Numbered from the stretch's first letter, positions 54,661 to 63,885 are shown. The stretch: 64,000 nt of DNA from Streptomyces tanashiensis (GCF_014648895.1 NZ_BMRZ01000003.1:186001-250000), one strand, 5' to 3'. The notes: a model not told the origin generated them from the sequence alone. A program made the numbers and translations.

Positions 54661-55824
54661 GTGAGGACGACGCAGGTGGCGACGCAGGTGACGGGACAGA
54701 CGGACGTGGCAAGGCAGTACGTGACGGAGGCCCGCAGGATCGTCGTCAAGGTCGGATCCTCCTCGCTCACCACCGCCTCCGGAGGCCTCGACGCCGATCG
54801 CGTCGACGCCCTCGTCGACGTCCTCGCCAAGGTCCGCAGCGGCGGCGAGAAGGAGATCGTCCTCGTCTCCTCCGGTGCCATCGCCGCGGGACTCGCCCCG
54901 CTCGGCCTCACCCGCCGCCCCAAGGACCTCGCCCGCCAGCAGGCCGCCGCCAGCGTCGGCCAGGGCCTCCTCGTGGCCCGCTACACCGCCTCCTTCGCCC
55001 GCTACGGCGTCCGCGTCGGCCAGGTCCTCCTCACCACCGACGACACCAGCCGGCGCGCCCACTACCGCAACGCGTACCGGACCCTGGACCAGCTGCTCGC
55101 CATGGGCGCGCTGCCCGTCGTCAACGAGAACGACACCGTCGCCACGGACGAGATCCGCTTCGGCGACAACGACCGGCTCGCCGCCCTCGTCGCCCACCTC
55201 GTCCGCGCCGACCTGCTCGTGCTGCTCTCCGACGTCGACGGGCTGTACGACGGAGACCCCTCCAAGCCCGGCACGTCGAGGATCGCGCAGGTCACCGGCC
55301 CCTCGGACATCGCCCACGTGGAGATCGGCGCCGCCGGCAAGGCGGGAGTCGGCACCGGCGGCATGGTCACCAAGGTCGAGGCGGCCCGGATCGCCGCCGC
55401 CGCCGGCATCCCCGTGGTCCTCACCTCCGCGAGCCGGGCCGCCGACGCCCTCTCCGGCCGGGACACCGGCACGTACTTCCACAGCACCGGCCGCCGCTCC
55501 GCCGACCGGCTGCTCTGGCTCGCCCACGCCTCCACCCCGCAGGGCTCCCTCAGCCTCGACGACGGAGCCGTACAGGCCGTCGTCGAGGGCAAGAAGTCCC
55601 TGCTCGCGGCCGGTGTCGCGGCCGTCGAGGGCGATTTCGTCGCCGGCGACCCCGTCGAGCTCCGCGACGCCTCCGGCCGCGCCGTCGCCCGCGGCCTCGT
55701 CAACTTCGACGCCAAGGAGCTGCCCCGGATGCTCGGCCGCTCCACCCACGAGCTCGTCAAGGACCTCGGACCCGAGTACGAGCGCGAGGTCGTCCACCGC
55801 GACGACCTGGTCGTCATCCGCTGA
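54661..55824 (+). CDS. proB: Glutamate 5-kinase
   Basis: 387 residues if GTG 54661 is used; GTG 54706 (VARQYVTEARR) is an alternative that removes 15 weakly conserved residues. First step of proline synthesis. The amino-acid kinase domain shows ARRIVVKVGSSSLT, SSGAIAAGLAPLGL, NENDTVATDEIRFGDND and GGMVTKVEAARIA; a C-terminal PUA domain (about 290-375) follows. In the usual actinobacterial obg-proB-proA order it is displaced here by the glycosyltransferase cluster. A TAGATT element at 54607-54612 is a likely -10. Confidence 0.95.
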   Translation: MRTTQVATQVTGQTDVARQYVTEARRIVVKVGSSSLTTASGGLDADRVDALVDVLAKVRSGGEKEIVLVSSGAIAAGLAPLGLTRRPKDLARQQAAASVGQGLLVARYTASFARYGVRVGQVLLTTDDTSRRAHYRNAYRTLDQLLAMGALPVVNENDTVATDEIRFGDNDRLAALVAHLVRADLLVLLSDVDGLYDGDPSKPGTSRIAQVTGPSDIAHVEIGAAGKAGVGTGGMVTKVEAARIAAAAGIPVVLTSASRAADALSGRDTGTYFHSTGRRSADRLLWLAHASTPQGSLSLDDGAVQAVVEGKKSLLAAGVAAVEGDFVAGDPVELRDASGRAVARGLVNFDAKELPRMLGRSTHELVKDLGPEYEREVVHRDDLVVIR

Positions 55825-55975
55825 GACGGCCGACGCCGAAACGGCTGAAAGTCTGGCCATCCGGAAGGGACGTTTACCAAAACCGCCCCATGTGCCGCCT
55901 CGGACTGGTCAACTTTGTCTCGGGGGTAAGACAAGGCGGGGTACAGCACCACACGCATCACACAGGAGGCCGCCG

Positions 55976-56467
55976 GTGAGACGAGCGCGCCCAGGGGCAC
56001 CGCCCCGCGGGACTGCCGAACGCGCCCTGACCAGTGTCGAGGCCGGAGCCGACTTCGACGAGGCACGGGACAGGTCCACGGACAGGAAGACCGAGACCAC
56101 CACCGAGACACGTGAGGAACGGCCGGTGTCCAAGCTCTGGCACATCACTCTCAGTGTGTCGGGCGCGGAGTCACCGCTGAAGGAGGTGCGACGCGGGCTC
56201 GAACAGCTGGCCCACGACCGCCCCTTCCTGCTGACCAGCCGCTATGCCAACGACCACGCCGAGATCCGGTACTGGGAGGAGGCCCGCGACCTGCACGACG
56301 CGGCGGCCGTCGCCCTCCGCCTGTGGGGCGAGCACCGGCAGACCGCCAAGCTGCCGCCCTGGGAGATCGTGGGACTCGAGGTCATCGACCGGGAGACCTA
56401 CCACCAGCGGATCGCGGAGGGCTACGGCCCGCCACCCGCCGCCCCCGTCGGCGTCCACCCGTACTGA
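55976..56467 (+). CDS. Conserved protein of unknown function between proB and proA
   Basis: 163 residues from GTG 55976, which has the strong ribosome site CAGGAGGCCGCC. A second in-frame GTG at 56126 (preceded by GAGGAACGG) would give the 113-residue core [12 protein letters not shown]...[16 protein letters not shown]. The first 50 residues are polar and Thr/Glu/Asp-rich, so they look like a disordered extension. The core is a small alpha/beta domain ending in Pro/Gly-rich HPY. I do not recognise the family. Its position inside the pro locus does not by itself imply proline metabolism. Confidence 0.7.
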   Translation: MRRARPGAPPRGTAERALTSVEAGADFDEARDRSTDRKTETTTETREERPVSKLWHITLSVSGAESPLKEVRRGLEQLAHDRPFLLTSRYANDHAEIRYWEEARDLHDAAAVALRLWGEHRQTAKLPPWEIVGLEVIDRETYHQRIAEGYGPPPAAPVGVHPY

Positions 56468-56591
56468 CGGACGGGCCCCGGAACCGGGTACCCCTGGACG
56501 GGTCCCGGCGTCGGGTGCCGACGGACGGGCCGCGGCGTCGGGGCGAGTCTCGGATTGCGGGATACGTGAGGGATGTCCGCAGGGGTGCCAG

Positions 56592-56603
56592 TACCCTGCG
56601 GGC
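56592..56603 (+). promoter_or_regulatory. proA promoter -10 with leaderless start
   Basis: TACCCT, six bases, then ATG 56604. Confidence 0.6.
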
Positions 56604-57887
56604 ATGACCTCGCTCACGCCCCTCGACAACCTCTCCCCGGTCACCCGGGCCGCCTACCGGGCCCGTGGCGCCGCCGCCGAAATCGCGCCACTCCCGCGCG
56701 CGGCCAAGGACGACGCGCTCCTCGCGATCGCGGACGCCCTCGAAGTCCGCACCGCCGAGATCGTCGAAGCCAACGCCGTGGACATCGCCAAGGCCCGCGA
56801 AGCCGGGACCAGCGAGGCCATCATCGACCGTCTGACCCTCACCCCGGAGCGCGTCCGGGCCATCGCCGCCGACGTCCGTGACGTCGCCGCGCTGCCCGAC
56901 CCCGTCGGCGAGGTCGTCCGCGGCTCGACCCTCCCCAACGGCATCGACCTGCGCCAGGTCCGCGTCCCCCTCGGGGTCGTCGGCATCATCTACGAGGCCC
57001 GCCCCAACGTCACCGTCGACGCCGCCGCCCTCTGCCTCAAGTCCGGCAACGCCGTCCTGCTCCGCGGCTCCTCCTCCGCGTACGCCTCCAACACCGCCCT
57101 GGTGACCGTCCTGCGCGATGCCGTCGGCGGCGCCGGACTGCCCGCCGACGCGATCCAGCTCGTCCCCGGCGAGTCCCGCGACTCGGTCCGCGAGCTGATG
57201 CGCGCCCGCGGCCTCGTCGACGTCCTCATCCCGCGCGGCGGCGCCTCGCTGATCAAGACGGTCGTCGAGGAGTCCACCGTCCCGGTCATCGAGACCGGCA
57301 CCGGGAACTGCCACGTCTACGTCGACGCCCAGACCGACCTCGACATGGCCGTCGAGATCCTGATCAACTCCAAGGCCTCCCGGGTCAGCGTCTGCAACTC
57401 CGCCGAGACCCTCCTCGTCCACCAGGACGTCGCCGAGGCCTTCCTGCCCAAGGCCCTCGCCGCCCTCGCCGAGGCCGGCGTCACCGTCCACGCCGACGAG
57501 CGGGTCCTCGCCCTCGCCGAGGGCTCCAAGGCCACCGTCGTCCCGGCCACGCCCGAGGACTGGGAGACCGAGTACCTCTCGTACGACATCGCCGCCGCGG
57601 TCGTCGACTCCCTCGACAAGGCCGTCGAGCACATCCGGATGTGGTCCTCCGGTCACACCGAGGCGATCGTCACCACCTCGCAGGCCGCGGCCCGCCGCTT
57701 CACCCAGCTGGTCGACTCCACCACGGTCGCCGTGAACGCCTCCACCCGGTTCACGGACGGCGGCCAGTTCGGCTTCGGCGCCGAGATCGGCATCTCCACC
57801 CAGAAGCTGCACGCCCGGGGCCCCATGGGCCTTCCCGAGCTGACCTCGACCAAGTACATCGTCACCGGTGACGGTCACGTGAGGTAA
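56604..57887 (+). CDS. proA: Gamma-glutamyl phosphate reductase
   Basis: 427 residues; NADPH-dependent reduction of glutamyl phosphate to the semialdehyde, second step of proline synthesis. Aldehyde-dehydrogenase fold with [34 protein letters not shown] and the catalytic Cys264 in [13 protein letters not shown]. The C-terminal [20 protein letters not shown] is diagnostic. It has its own leaderless promoter despite lying downstream of proB, so proB and proA need not be co-transcribed. Ended by a hairpin at 57905-57934. Confidence 0.96.
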   Translation: MTSLTPLDNLSPVTRAAYRARGAAAEIAPLPRAAKDDALLAIADALEVRTAEIVEANAVDIAKAREAGTSEAIIDRLTLTPERVRAIAADVRDVAALPDPVGEVVRGSTLPNGIDLRQVRVPLGVVGIIYEARPNVTVDAAALCLKSGNAVLLRGSSSAYASNTALVTVLRDAVGGAGLPADAIQLVPGESRDSVRELMRARGLVDVLIPRGGASLIKTVVEESTVPVIETGTGNCHVYVDAQTDLDMAVEILINSKASRVSVCNSAETLLVHQDVAEAFLPKALAALAEAGVTVHADERVLALAEGSKATVVPATPEDWETEYLSYDIAAAVVDSLDKAVEHIRMWSSGHTEAIVTTSQAAARRFTQLVDSTTVAVNASTRFTDGGQFGFGAEIGISTQKLHARGPMGLPELTSTKYIVTGDGHVR

Positions 57888-57904
57888 CACCTCCTTTTCG
57901 GTAC

Positions 57905-57934
57905 GGGCGGGGAGGGTTCGCACTCTCCCTGCCC
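57905..57934 (+). terminator. Terminator of proA
   Basis: 10-bp arms GGGCGGGGAG / CTCCCTGCCC (one G-T pair), followed by AAAA. Confidence 0.75.
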
Positions 57935-57952
57935 AAAAGCACCTTCCGGGTC

Positions 57953-57964
57953 TACTCTGAATCC
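57953..57964 (+). promoter_or_regulatory. Promoter -10 of membrane protein gene 57965, leaderless
   Basis: TACTCT, six bases, then GTG 57965. Confidence 0.55.
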
Positions 57965-58537
57965 GTGCCGGACGACGTGGGGGGCAGGCCGTTCCAGGAC
58001 GGCGGGGACCCCGAGGAATCTGTCGACCGCGGAGGCGCCGACGAGGTCCACGCCGACGTGGTCTTCGACGAGGACTTCGTCAGGGCCGCCACCATCCACG
58101 AGCCCACCGCGGTCGAGCGGCTCCTCGCCGCCGCCCAGGCCCGTGCCGAGGCCGAGGCCGCCCGCGCCCGCGCCGGCGGCGGATCCGTCGAGGACGACCC
58201 CTACGAGGACGGCCTCGACCCCCTGGGCCTCACCTACGAGCCCGACGACATCGGCGACGACGCCAGCCCCTACGGCCGCCACGGCGGGGCCCTGCGCCCC
58301 TACCGGGGCCGGGCCCGCTGGCTCAGGCCCGTCGCCTGGGTCCTCGCCCTCGTCATGGGCGTCGGCATGGTCGCCCTGGCCTTCAGCGCCGTCTACCGGG
58401 GCGCCGCCGCCAACCACGAGGACCAGGTCCCGCCGCCGGCCACCACGGGCGTCGACACACCGAACCCGAACCCCGCCCCACCGGCCGCCCATGTCCCCGT
58501 CGCCGTCCCCGCGGCCGGGTCGGCGTCACCCCGATAG
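57965..58537 (+). CDS. Single-span membrane protein with VVFDE motif, unknown function
   Basis: 190 residues from leaderless GTG 57965. A long acidic cytoplasmic part with VVFDEDFVRAA at residues 32-42 and an Ala/Glu/Arg helical stretch is followed by one transmembrane helix (about 124-146, WVLALVMGVGMVALAFSAVY) and a short Pro-rich outer tail. The VVFDE motif recurs at the start of the next gene. From memory, S. coelicolor proteins in this position have been linked to the spore-wall complex; no catalytic motif is visible. Confidence 0.8.
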   Translation: MPDDVGGRPFQDGGDPEESVDRGGADEVHADVVFDEDFVRAATIHEPTAVERLLAAAQARAEAEAARARAGGGSVEDDPYEDGLDPLGLTYEPDDIGDDASPYGRHGGALRPYRGRARWLRPVAWVLALVMGVGMVALAFSAVYRGAAANHEDQVPPPATTGVDTPNPNPAPPAAHVPVAVPAAGSASPR

Positions 58538-58624
58538 GCGCTCCGCGCCCGCCGGTACACCCTGACGGCGGAATTCTTCCGAAGTTGTCGTGTACCTGGG
58601 CGTTTACCAAAGCCTCCGCGGACC

Positions 58625-58636
58625 TACCCTGAAGGT
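58625..58636 (+). promoter_or_regulatory. Promoter -10 of membrane protein gene 58637, leaderless
   Basis: TACCCT, six bases, then ATG 58637; a possible -35 TTTACC lies 16 bases upstream (58603-58608). Confidence 0.55.
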
Positions 58637-59719
58637 ATGGCAGGGCGTGGCGACCCGCCTGAGGGGACACCCGAGGGGTTCCCCGGCGGTGAGGACGAAT
58701 ACCGATCCGTCGTCTTCGACGAGGCGTTCATCCGGGCTGCCCACCTCCAGGAGTTCTCGGCCCAGGAGCGGATGGGCGAGTACGCCCAGGCCGTCCGCAG
58801 CCGCTCGTCCTGGGAGGGCCGGAGCGGATCCCGCCAGGCGGTCCTGCTCGTGCTGCTGATCCTCCTCGCCTTCGGAACCGCCATCTACCTGGGCGTACGC
58901 AACCCGTACCAGCCCCCCGTCGACGAGCGGGCCGAGCCCCTGCGGACCACCGTCGTCCCGCTCGCCCCCCAGGGCCCCGTCCCGGGCGGCACACCCACCC
59001 AGCTCTTCGCCCACAGCCCGGTCGCCGAGTACCGCACGGGGGCCGCCGGCATCAATCTGCCCATCGCCGGGCGCACCTCCCACTTCGCCGAGAGCCAGGT
59101 CGTCACCGGCCTCAGCATCGCCAAGGACTACCTGGTGGCCTCCTCCCTGGAGCCCGACGTCCTGTCCGGGGCGACCGTCCGGCCCGCGCGCCTGCTGCTC
59201 GACCCGGACCAGCTGGAACAGTTCGACCGGAGCGTCGAGTCCCCCTCCGACGACGGCCGGCACGCCCTCGCGGGCTGGCTGGTCCGCTTCGACCCCCGGC
59301 AGGTGGCCCTCGCGGAGCCCGCCGCCCGCGTGCAGGGCACCCTCCGCTTCGAGGAGACGAGCCCCGACACGCTGGACGTCACCGCGGACCACACGTACAC
59401 CTACGCGCTCCGCCCGGCCGCCCAGGGCAGCGGTCCGGTCGCCGCGGCTTCGCTCTTCACGGTCCACCGCGTGGTGCACTTCCGCTTCGACCGGGAGGAC
59501 CTGCGCATGCACCGCGCGGAGCTCCTGACCAGCACCGTCGAGGCCGGGCCGCAGGCGTGCGGCCCCGACACCACGGGCTCCCTGAAGCCGCTCCTGGCGG
59601 GAGCGCGGGCCTCCGACGCGGGCGGCGGCCCGGTGGTCACCGACCCGTACGCCACCGCCCGGCCCGCCGCCCCCGCGCTGTGCGGAGCGCTGGCGCCGAG
59701 CGCTCAGCCCTCGCTCTGA
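58637..59719 (+). CDS. Single-span membrane protein with VVFDE motif and large outer domain
   Basis: 360 residues from leaderless ATG 58637. Cytoplasmic residues 1-68 contain VVFDEAFIRAAHLQEF (25-40), closely matching the preceding gene. One transmembrane helix (about 69-88, AVLLVLLILLAFGTAIYLGV) leads to an extracytoplasmic domain of about 265 residues with beta-rich character (GTLRFEETSPDTLDVTADHTY). The outer domain contains two Cys (QACGPD, APALCGAL). Unknown function. The shared N-terminal motif suggests a common cytoplasmic partner. Its 3' end overlaps the convergent M48 protease gene by 16 bases. Confidence 0.82.
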   Translation: MAGRGDPPEGTPEGFPGGEDEYRSVVFDEAFIRAAHLQEFSAQERMGEYAQAVRSRSSWEGRSGSRQAVLLVLLILLAFGTAIYLGVRNPYQPPVDERAEPLRTTVVPLAPQGPVPGGTPTQLFAHSPVAEYRTGAAGINLPIAGRTSHFAESQVVTGLSIAKDYLVASSLEPDVLSGATVRPARLLLDPDQLEQFDRSVESPSDDGRHALAGWLVRFDPRQVALAEPAARVQGTLRFEETSPDTLDVTADHTYTYALRPAAQGSGPVAAASLFTVHRVVHFRFDREDLRMHRAELLTSTVEAGPQACGPDTTGSLKPLLAGARASDAGGGPVVTDPYATARPAAPALCGALAPSAQPSL

Positions 59720-60846
59720 CCGTCCCCGGTCCCGTCGTCGGTGCGCTTCCCGGCCCCGCCGCCGTCGCCCTTGCCGTCCCCGGCCGTGCCGCCGTCCGTC
59801 TTCTGGCCGCCCTGGCCGCCACCGAACCGGTTGCGCAGCCGCCCGCCCAGATCGCCCGCCAGGTCACCGGCGCCGCCGGCTATGTCCCCGACCAGCTTGA
59901 TCAGCGGATCCTTGCTGGTCCGCACCGTCTCGGCGTAGTGCCCGGCCGACTCCCGGAAGGAGTCCGTGACGGACGTGTCCTTGTCCTCCGAGCGCTTCGG
60001 GTAGTGCCCGTCCATGATCCGCTGGAAGTCGCGGTGCTCCGACCACTTCTTCAGCTCCGCCGCCCGGACGGTGGTGAAGGGGTGCGAGCGCGGCAGCACG
60101 TTGAGGATCTTCAGGACGGAGTCCCGCAGGTCCCCGGCCTTCTCGTACTCGTCGGCCTGGGCGAGGAACGCGTCCACGTTCATCTCGTGGAGGTGGTTGC
60201 CGCCGGCGATCTTCATCAGGCCGCGCATCGAGGCCCGCACGTCCTGGCCGACGAGGAGACCGGCCCGGTCGGCGGAGAGCTCCGACTTGCGGAACCACTC
60301 GCGCAGCGCGGTCACGATGGCCGTGATCGCGACCGTCCCCAGCGGGATCCAGGCGATCTTGAGCGCCAGATTGGTGAGGAACAGCAGGACCGTTCGGTAG
60401 ACGGCGTGCCCGGAGAGCGCGTGCCCGACCTCGTGGCCGACGACCGCCCTCATCTCCTCCTCGTCGAGGAGCTCCACCAGACCGGTGGTGACCACGATGA
60501 TCGGCTCGTCCAGGCCGATGCACATGGCGTTGGGCTTCGGGTCCTGGGTGACGTACATCGGCGGGACCTTGTCCAGGTCCAGGATGTAACAGGCGTCCCG
60601 CAGCATGTGGTTGAGGTGGCTGAACTGCGCGTCGCTCACCCGGACGGAGTCCGAGAGGTAGAGGAGTCGCAGGCTGCGCTCCGGCAGCAGCGCGCTGAGC
60701 GCCTTGAAGGCCGTGTCGAAGCCGCTGAGCTTCCGCAGGGCCACGAGGGCCGAACGGTCGGCCGGATGCTCGTAGGCCCGCGAGGAGATGCCGGGGAACC
60801 GCTTCCGCTGCCTGCTCGGCACGTTCCCCTGGTCGTTCTCGGTCAT
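59704..60846 (-). CDS. M48 family zinc metalloprotease (HtpX-like)
   Basis: 380 residues from ATG 60846, with AGGGGGC upstream. Zinc ligands: His138-Glu139-x2-His142 in GHEVGHALSGH and Glu189 in KSELSADRAG. One or two hydrophobic segments (about 150-180) anchor the domain. The C-terminal 60 residues are Gly/Asp/Lys-rich (GGQGGQKTDGG) and look disordered. It resembles HtpX/Oma1-type quality-control proteases but has fewer membrane spans. Convergent, with a 16-base overlap, with the membrane protein gene at 58637. Confidence 0.92.
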   Translation of the reverse strand: MTENDQGNVPSRQRKRFPGISSRAYEHPADRSALVALRKLSGFDTAFKALSALLPERSLRLLYLSDSVRVSDAQFSHLNHMLRDACYILDLDKVPPMYVTQDPKPNAMCIGLDEPIIVVTTGLVELLDEEEMRAVVGHEVGHALSGHAVYRTVLLFLTNLALKIAWIPLGTVAITAIVTALREWFRKSELSADRAGLLVGQDVRASMRGLMKIAGGNHLHEMNVDAFLAQADEYEKAGDLRDSVLKILNVLPRSHPFTTVRAAELKKWSEHRDFQRIMDGHYPKRSEDKDTSVTDSFRESAGHYAETVRTSKDPLIKLVGDIAGGAGDLAGDLGGRLRNRFGGGQGGQKTDGGTAGDGKGDGGGAGKRTDDGTGDGQSEG

Positions 60847-60929
60847 GGATGCCCCCTGTTCGTACGAGTCGGTGCTCGTCCCCCTGACTGAACCCAGCGT
60901 AGGGGCTGGCGCTACCGTGTGCCGGGGCC

Positions 60930-60938
60930 TGTGGATAA
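60930..60938 (-). promoter_or_regulatory. DnaA box (perfect TTATCCACA)
   Basis: TGTGGATAA, the complement of TTATCCACA, in the gap between the protease gene and the small membrane protein gene. Confidence 0.5.
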
Positions 60939-60974
60939 CTGGGGCACCGAGGACTACCGAAGGGCACGACCGAC

Positions 60975-61166
60975 ATGCCGGACACCGCCGACGCCGCAGC
61001 CGGACTGCTCGCGGCCGCCGCACAGCAGGGCCTGGGCGACACGCTCCGGATCGTGCTGCTCGCCTCGATCGTGGGCGGGGCCCTGCTCGCCTGGCTGCTG
61101 CTGCGCGGGTATCGCAGCGACGACACCGGCGGCGACGGCGACGCGGACCGCGACGCCAACGCCTGA
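60975..61166 (+). CDS. Small single-span membrane protein, unknown function
   Basis: 63 residues from ATG 60975 (GAAGGGC upstream). Ala-rich amphipathic N-terminus, one transmembrane helix (about 26-43, IVLLASIVGGALLAWLLL), then RGYRSDD and an Asp-rich tail. Probably a real small membrane protein; not recognised. Reading frames on the other strand here look less protein-like. Confidence 0.6.
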   Translation: MPDTADAAAGLLAAAAQQGLGDTLRIVLLASIVGGALLAWLLLRGYRSDDTGGDGDADRDANA

Positions 61167-61249
61167 GTCGGCGTGAGCGCGCCGCGACCGCCCGCATACG
61201 ATGTGCGCGAAGTCTCCGCTCCCATCCCCGATCGATAGGTCTGCCGAAG

Positions 61250-61411
61250 ATGAGTCTCCACAGCACCGCCGCCAACCTGGTCACCCTCGCCGAGGGGGCC
61301 GAGCACGGCGGCAACCACGACAGCCTCAGCCCCTACCTCACCGGCTTCGGCGCCTTCGGCGTCCTGCTTCTGCTGCTGTGGATCACCACCCGCTTCAACC
61401 GCGACCGCTGA
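61250..61411 (+). CDS. Small membrane protein upstream of nadD
   Basis: 53 residues from ATG 61250: a short polar N-terminus ([20 protein letters not shown]), a hydrophobic helix (about 31-45, [15 protein letters not shown]) and the basic end TRFNRDR. ATAGGT 8 to 14 bases upstream could be a -10, making this another leaderless mRNA. Function unknown; it precedes nadD by 52 bases. Confidence 0.65.
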   Translation: MSLHSTAANLVTLAEGAEHGGNHDSLSPYLTGFGAFGVLLLLLWITTRFNRDR

Positions 61412-61463
61412 ACCGGAGACCGCTGATCCGGCGCCCGTCGCCGTGCCAGTAGGCTCTGCACGC

Positions 61464-62084
61464 ATGGGAGAGCAGGAAATGCCTACTGGCGGGCGCGGGA
61501 AGCGCCGACTCGGCGTGATGGGTGGAACCTTCGACCCGATCCACCACGGACACCTGGTGGCGGCCAGCGAGGTCGCCGCCCTGTTCCACCTCGACGAGGT
61601 GGTGTTCGTGCCGACCGGGGAGCCGTGGCAGAAGAGCCACAGTGTCGTCTCCGCGGCCGAGGACCGTTATCTGATGACGGTCATCGCCACTGCGTCCAAC
61701 CCGCAGTTCTCCGTGAGCCGCATCGACATCGACCGCGGCGGCGCGACGTACACCATCGACACCCTGCGGGACCTGGCGCGCCTCAACAGCGACTCGGACC
61801 TGTTCTTCATCACCGGGGCCGACGCGCTGTCGCAGATCCTCACCTGGCGCGACGCCGAGGAGCTGTTCTCGCTCGCCCACTTCATCGGCGTCACCCGGCC
61901 GGGCCACGACCTGACCGACGACGGACTGCCCAAGGGCGGGGTCTCGCTCGTCGAGATCCCCGCGCTCGCCATCTCCTCCACCGACTGCAGGGCGAGGGTC
62001 GCGCAGGGCGATCCCGTCTGGTACCTGGTCCCGGACGGCGTGGTGCGCTACATCGACAAGCGCCAGTTGTACCGCGGCGAGTGA
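61464..62084 (+). CDS. nadD: Nicotinate-nucleotide adenylyltransferase
   Basis: 206 residues from ATG 61464 (TAGGCT eight bases upstream); ATG 61479 is an alternative. Makes deamido-NAD in NAD synthesis. The nucleotidyl-transferase motif [15 protein letters not shown] includes the GGTFDPxHxGH signature, and the C-terminal [14 protein letters not shown] matches the ISST(x)(I/R)R motif. Followed after 19 bases by the LCP-domain gene and then rsfS, a conserved actinobacterial order. Confidence 0.95.
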   Translation: MGEQEMPTGGRGKRRLGVMGGTFDPIHHGHLVAASEVAALFHLDEVVFVPTGEPWQKSHSVVSAAEDRYLMTVIATASNPQFSVSRIDIDRGGATYTIDTLRDLARLNSDSDLFFITGADALSQILTWRDAEELFSLAHFIGVTRPGHDLTDDGLPKGGVSLVEIPALAISSTDCRARVAQGDPVWYLVPDGVVRYIDKRQLYRGE

Positions 62085-62103
62085 GCTTCGGGGAGGGGCA
62101 CCG

Positions 62104-63813
62104 GTGAACGATCAGCAGCACCCGTACGACCCGTACTATCCGCAGCCGCAGATCATCGGCTACGACGAGTACGGGCAGCCGGTGTACCAGCAGCCGCAGG
62201 CGCAGCAGCAGGCGCCGGCGCAGCACTACGACCCGTACGGCGGGCAGCAGCAGCCGCAGCAGGCGTACGGCTACGACCCGTACGCCCAGCAGCAGCCCGT
62301 CCAGGAACCGGTCCAGCCCGCGCCGTACGAGCCGTACGCGCAGCAGGGCTACGCCTACCCGTCCTACGACACCGGACAGCAGCAGTGGGCCGCCCAGGCC
62401 GAGCCCGCCCCCGCACCCGTCCAGGCGCCCGTCCAGGCCGCGCCGACGGCCCCCGCGGCGCCCGCCCCGGTCGCGGCGCCGGCCGGAGTCCCCGGCCAGC
62501 GCCCCGCGTCCGAGCGGTCCGCCGCGCCGCGGCAGGACGAGGACGACCGCGCGTACCGCACCGAACAGTTCTCGTTCATCGAGGAGCCCGACGAGGACTC
62601 CGAGGACGTCATCGACTGGCTCAAGTTCACCGAGAGCCGTTCGGAGCGGCGCGAGGAGGCCAGGCGGCGCGGCCGCAACCGCATCGTCGCGCTGGTCGTC
62701 GTCCTCGTGCTCGCCGTCGCCGGCGGCGTCGGCTACCTCTGGTCCGCCGGCCTGCTCCCCGGTTCGTCCGACCCGGAGGGGAAGAGCGGGAACACGGCGA
62801 CCGGCCCGCAGCAGCGCGACACGATCGTCGTCCACCTCCACGACCTCAAGAACGGCAACACCTCCACCGCCCTGCTCGTGGACAACACGACCACCCGCCA
62901 GGGCACCACGGTCCTCCTCCCCAACTCCGTCGTCGTCGCCGACTCCGAAGGCGCCGGGACCACCCTCGGCAAGTCCGTCGAGGACGACGGCTCCAGCGGC
63001 ACCCGGGAGGCGATCGGCAACCTCCTCGGGACGAAGATCACCGGCACCTGGCGGCTGGACACCCCGTACCTGGAGAACCTCGTCGAGTCCGTCAGCAGCA
63101 TCGAGGTCGACACCGACACGGACGTCCCCGACACCAAGAAGGGCGCCGAGCCGCTGGTCGAGCAGGGCGAGAAGCAGACGCTGAACGGCCGCGCCGCCGT
63201 CGCCTACGCCACCTACCGGGCGCCCGGCGAGGCCGAGGCCAAGCAGCTCCAGCGCTTCGGACAGGTCATGTACGGGGTGCTGCGCAAGTTCTCCAGCGAC
63301 CCCGAGGCGGCCACGGTCACCATCGAGACGCTCCAGCAGATCCTCGACCCCTCGCTCCCGGAGAAGGACCTCGCCGCCTCCCTGGCCAAGCTCGCCGAGC
63401 ACGCCAAGATCGGCGACTACAAGACGGCCCTGCTCCCGGTGGGGCAGGACGGCGCGCTGACCGACGGCGCGAGCGACAGCGTGGTGAAGGACATCCTGGG
63501 CGGCAAGGTCACCGCCCCCGAGGCGGGCGAGGTGCCCCACGTCTCGGTCCGGGACGGTTCCGGCAAGAAGGCGGCCGAGGCCGCCCGGGTCGCCCTGATC
63601 AACGGCGGCTACGCCTTCGTGGGCGGCGCCGAAGCGCCGACCCGGGAGGAGTCGCAGGTCCTCTACGGCGACGACGCCCAGAAGGCGACGGCGGCCGAGG
63701 TGGCCAAGACGCTGGGGCTGCCCGCAGGCTCGGTCGAGAAGGGCAAGCCCTCGGGAACGATCGCGGTCACCGTGATCCTGGGCCGGGACTACAAGGTTCC
63801 GGGGGCCCGGTAA
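62104..63813 (+). CDS. Divergent LCP (LytR-CpsA-Psr) / LytR_C protein, wall-polymer ligase candidate
   Basis: 569 residues from GTG 62104, with GGGGAGGGG upstream. N-terminal 150 residues are Gln/Pro/Tyr-rich (YDPYGGQQQPQQ). Then an acidic linker, one transmembrane helix (about 195-215), an outer LCP-like domain (about 235-440) and a LytR_C domain (about 475-565, HVSVRDGSGKKAAEAARVALINGG). LCP enzymes attach glycopolymers to peptidoglycan. Here RDTIVV and NGRAAVAYATYRAP are recognisable, but the usual S(I/L)PRD arginine motif reads LLPNSVVV. From memory this is the PdtA (polydiglycosylphosphate transferase) position in S. coelicolor. Confidence 0.85.
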   Translation: MNDQQHPYDPYYPQPQIIGYDEYGQPVYQQPQAQQQAPAQHYDPYGGQQQPQQAYGYDPYAQQQPVQEPVQPAPYEPYAQQGYAYPSYDTGQQQWAAQAEPAPAPVQAPVQAAPTAPAAPAPVAAPAGVPGQRPASERSAAPRQDEDDRAYRTEQFSFIEEPDEDSEDVIDWLKFTESRSERREEARRRGRNRIVALVVVLVLAVAGGVGYLWSAGLLPGSSDPEGKSGNTATGPQQRDTIVVHLHDLKNGNTSTALLVDNTTTRQGTTVLLPNSVVVADSEGAGTTLGKSVEDDGSSGTREAIGNLLGTKITGTWRLDTPYLENLVESVSSIEVDTDTDVPDTKKGAEPLVEQGEKQTLNGRAAVAYATYRAPGEAEAKQLQRFGQVMYGVLRKFSSDPEAATVTIETLQQILDPSLPEKDLAASLAKLAEHAKIGDYKTALLPVGQDGALTDGASDSVVKDILGGKVTAPEAGEVPHVSVRDGSGKKAAEAARVALINGGYAFVGGAEAPTREESQVLYGDDAQKATAAEVAKTLGLPAGSVEKGKPSGTIAVTVILGRDYKVPGAR

Positions 63814-63829
63814 GGGGCGCCCCGGAAAA

Positions 63830-63885
63830 CGCCGACAGGGCCGTCGGCGGTCCGTGAGACCCTGGAGGGGTACTGGACCGCCGAC
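63830..63885 (+). promoter_or_regulatory. Mutually exclusive hairpins upstream of rsfS
   Basis: GTCGGCGGTCC (63843-63853) can pair with CGCCGAC (63830-63836, 7 bp) or with GGACCGCCGAC (63875-63885, perfect 11 bp). The second hairpin ends 12 bases before the rsfS start. It might be a terminator/anti-terminator pair or only a strong hairpin. Confidence 0.4.

Noticed and set aside
56468..56600. Degenerate GACGGACGGGCC repeats before proA as a tandem repeat element
   Set aside because: Only two or three imperfect copies; GC-rich intergenic DNA of this kind arises without function. The proA promoter lies at the end of the stretch.
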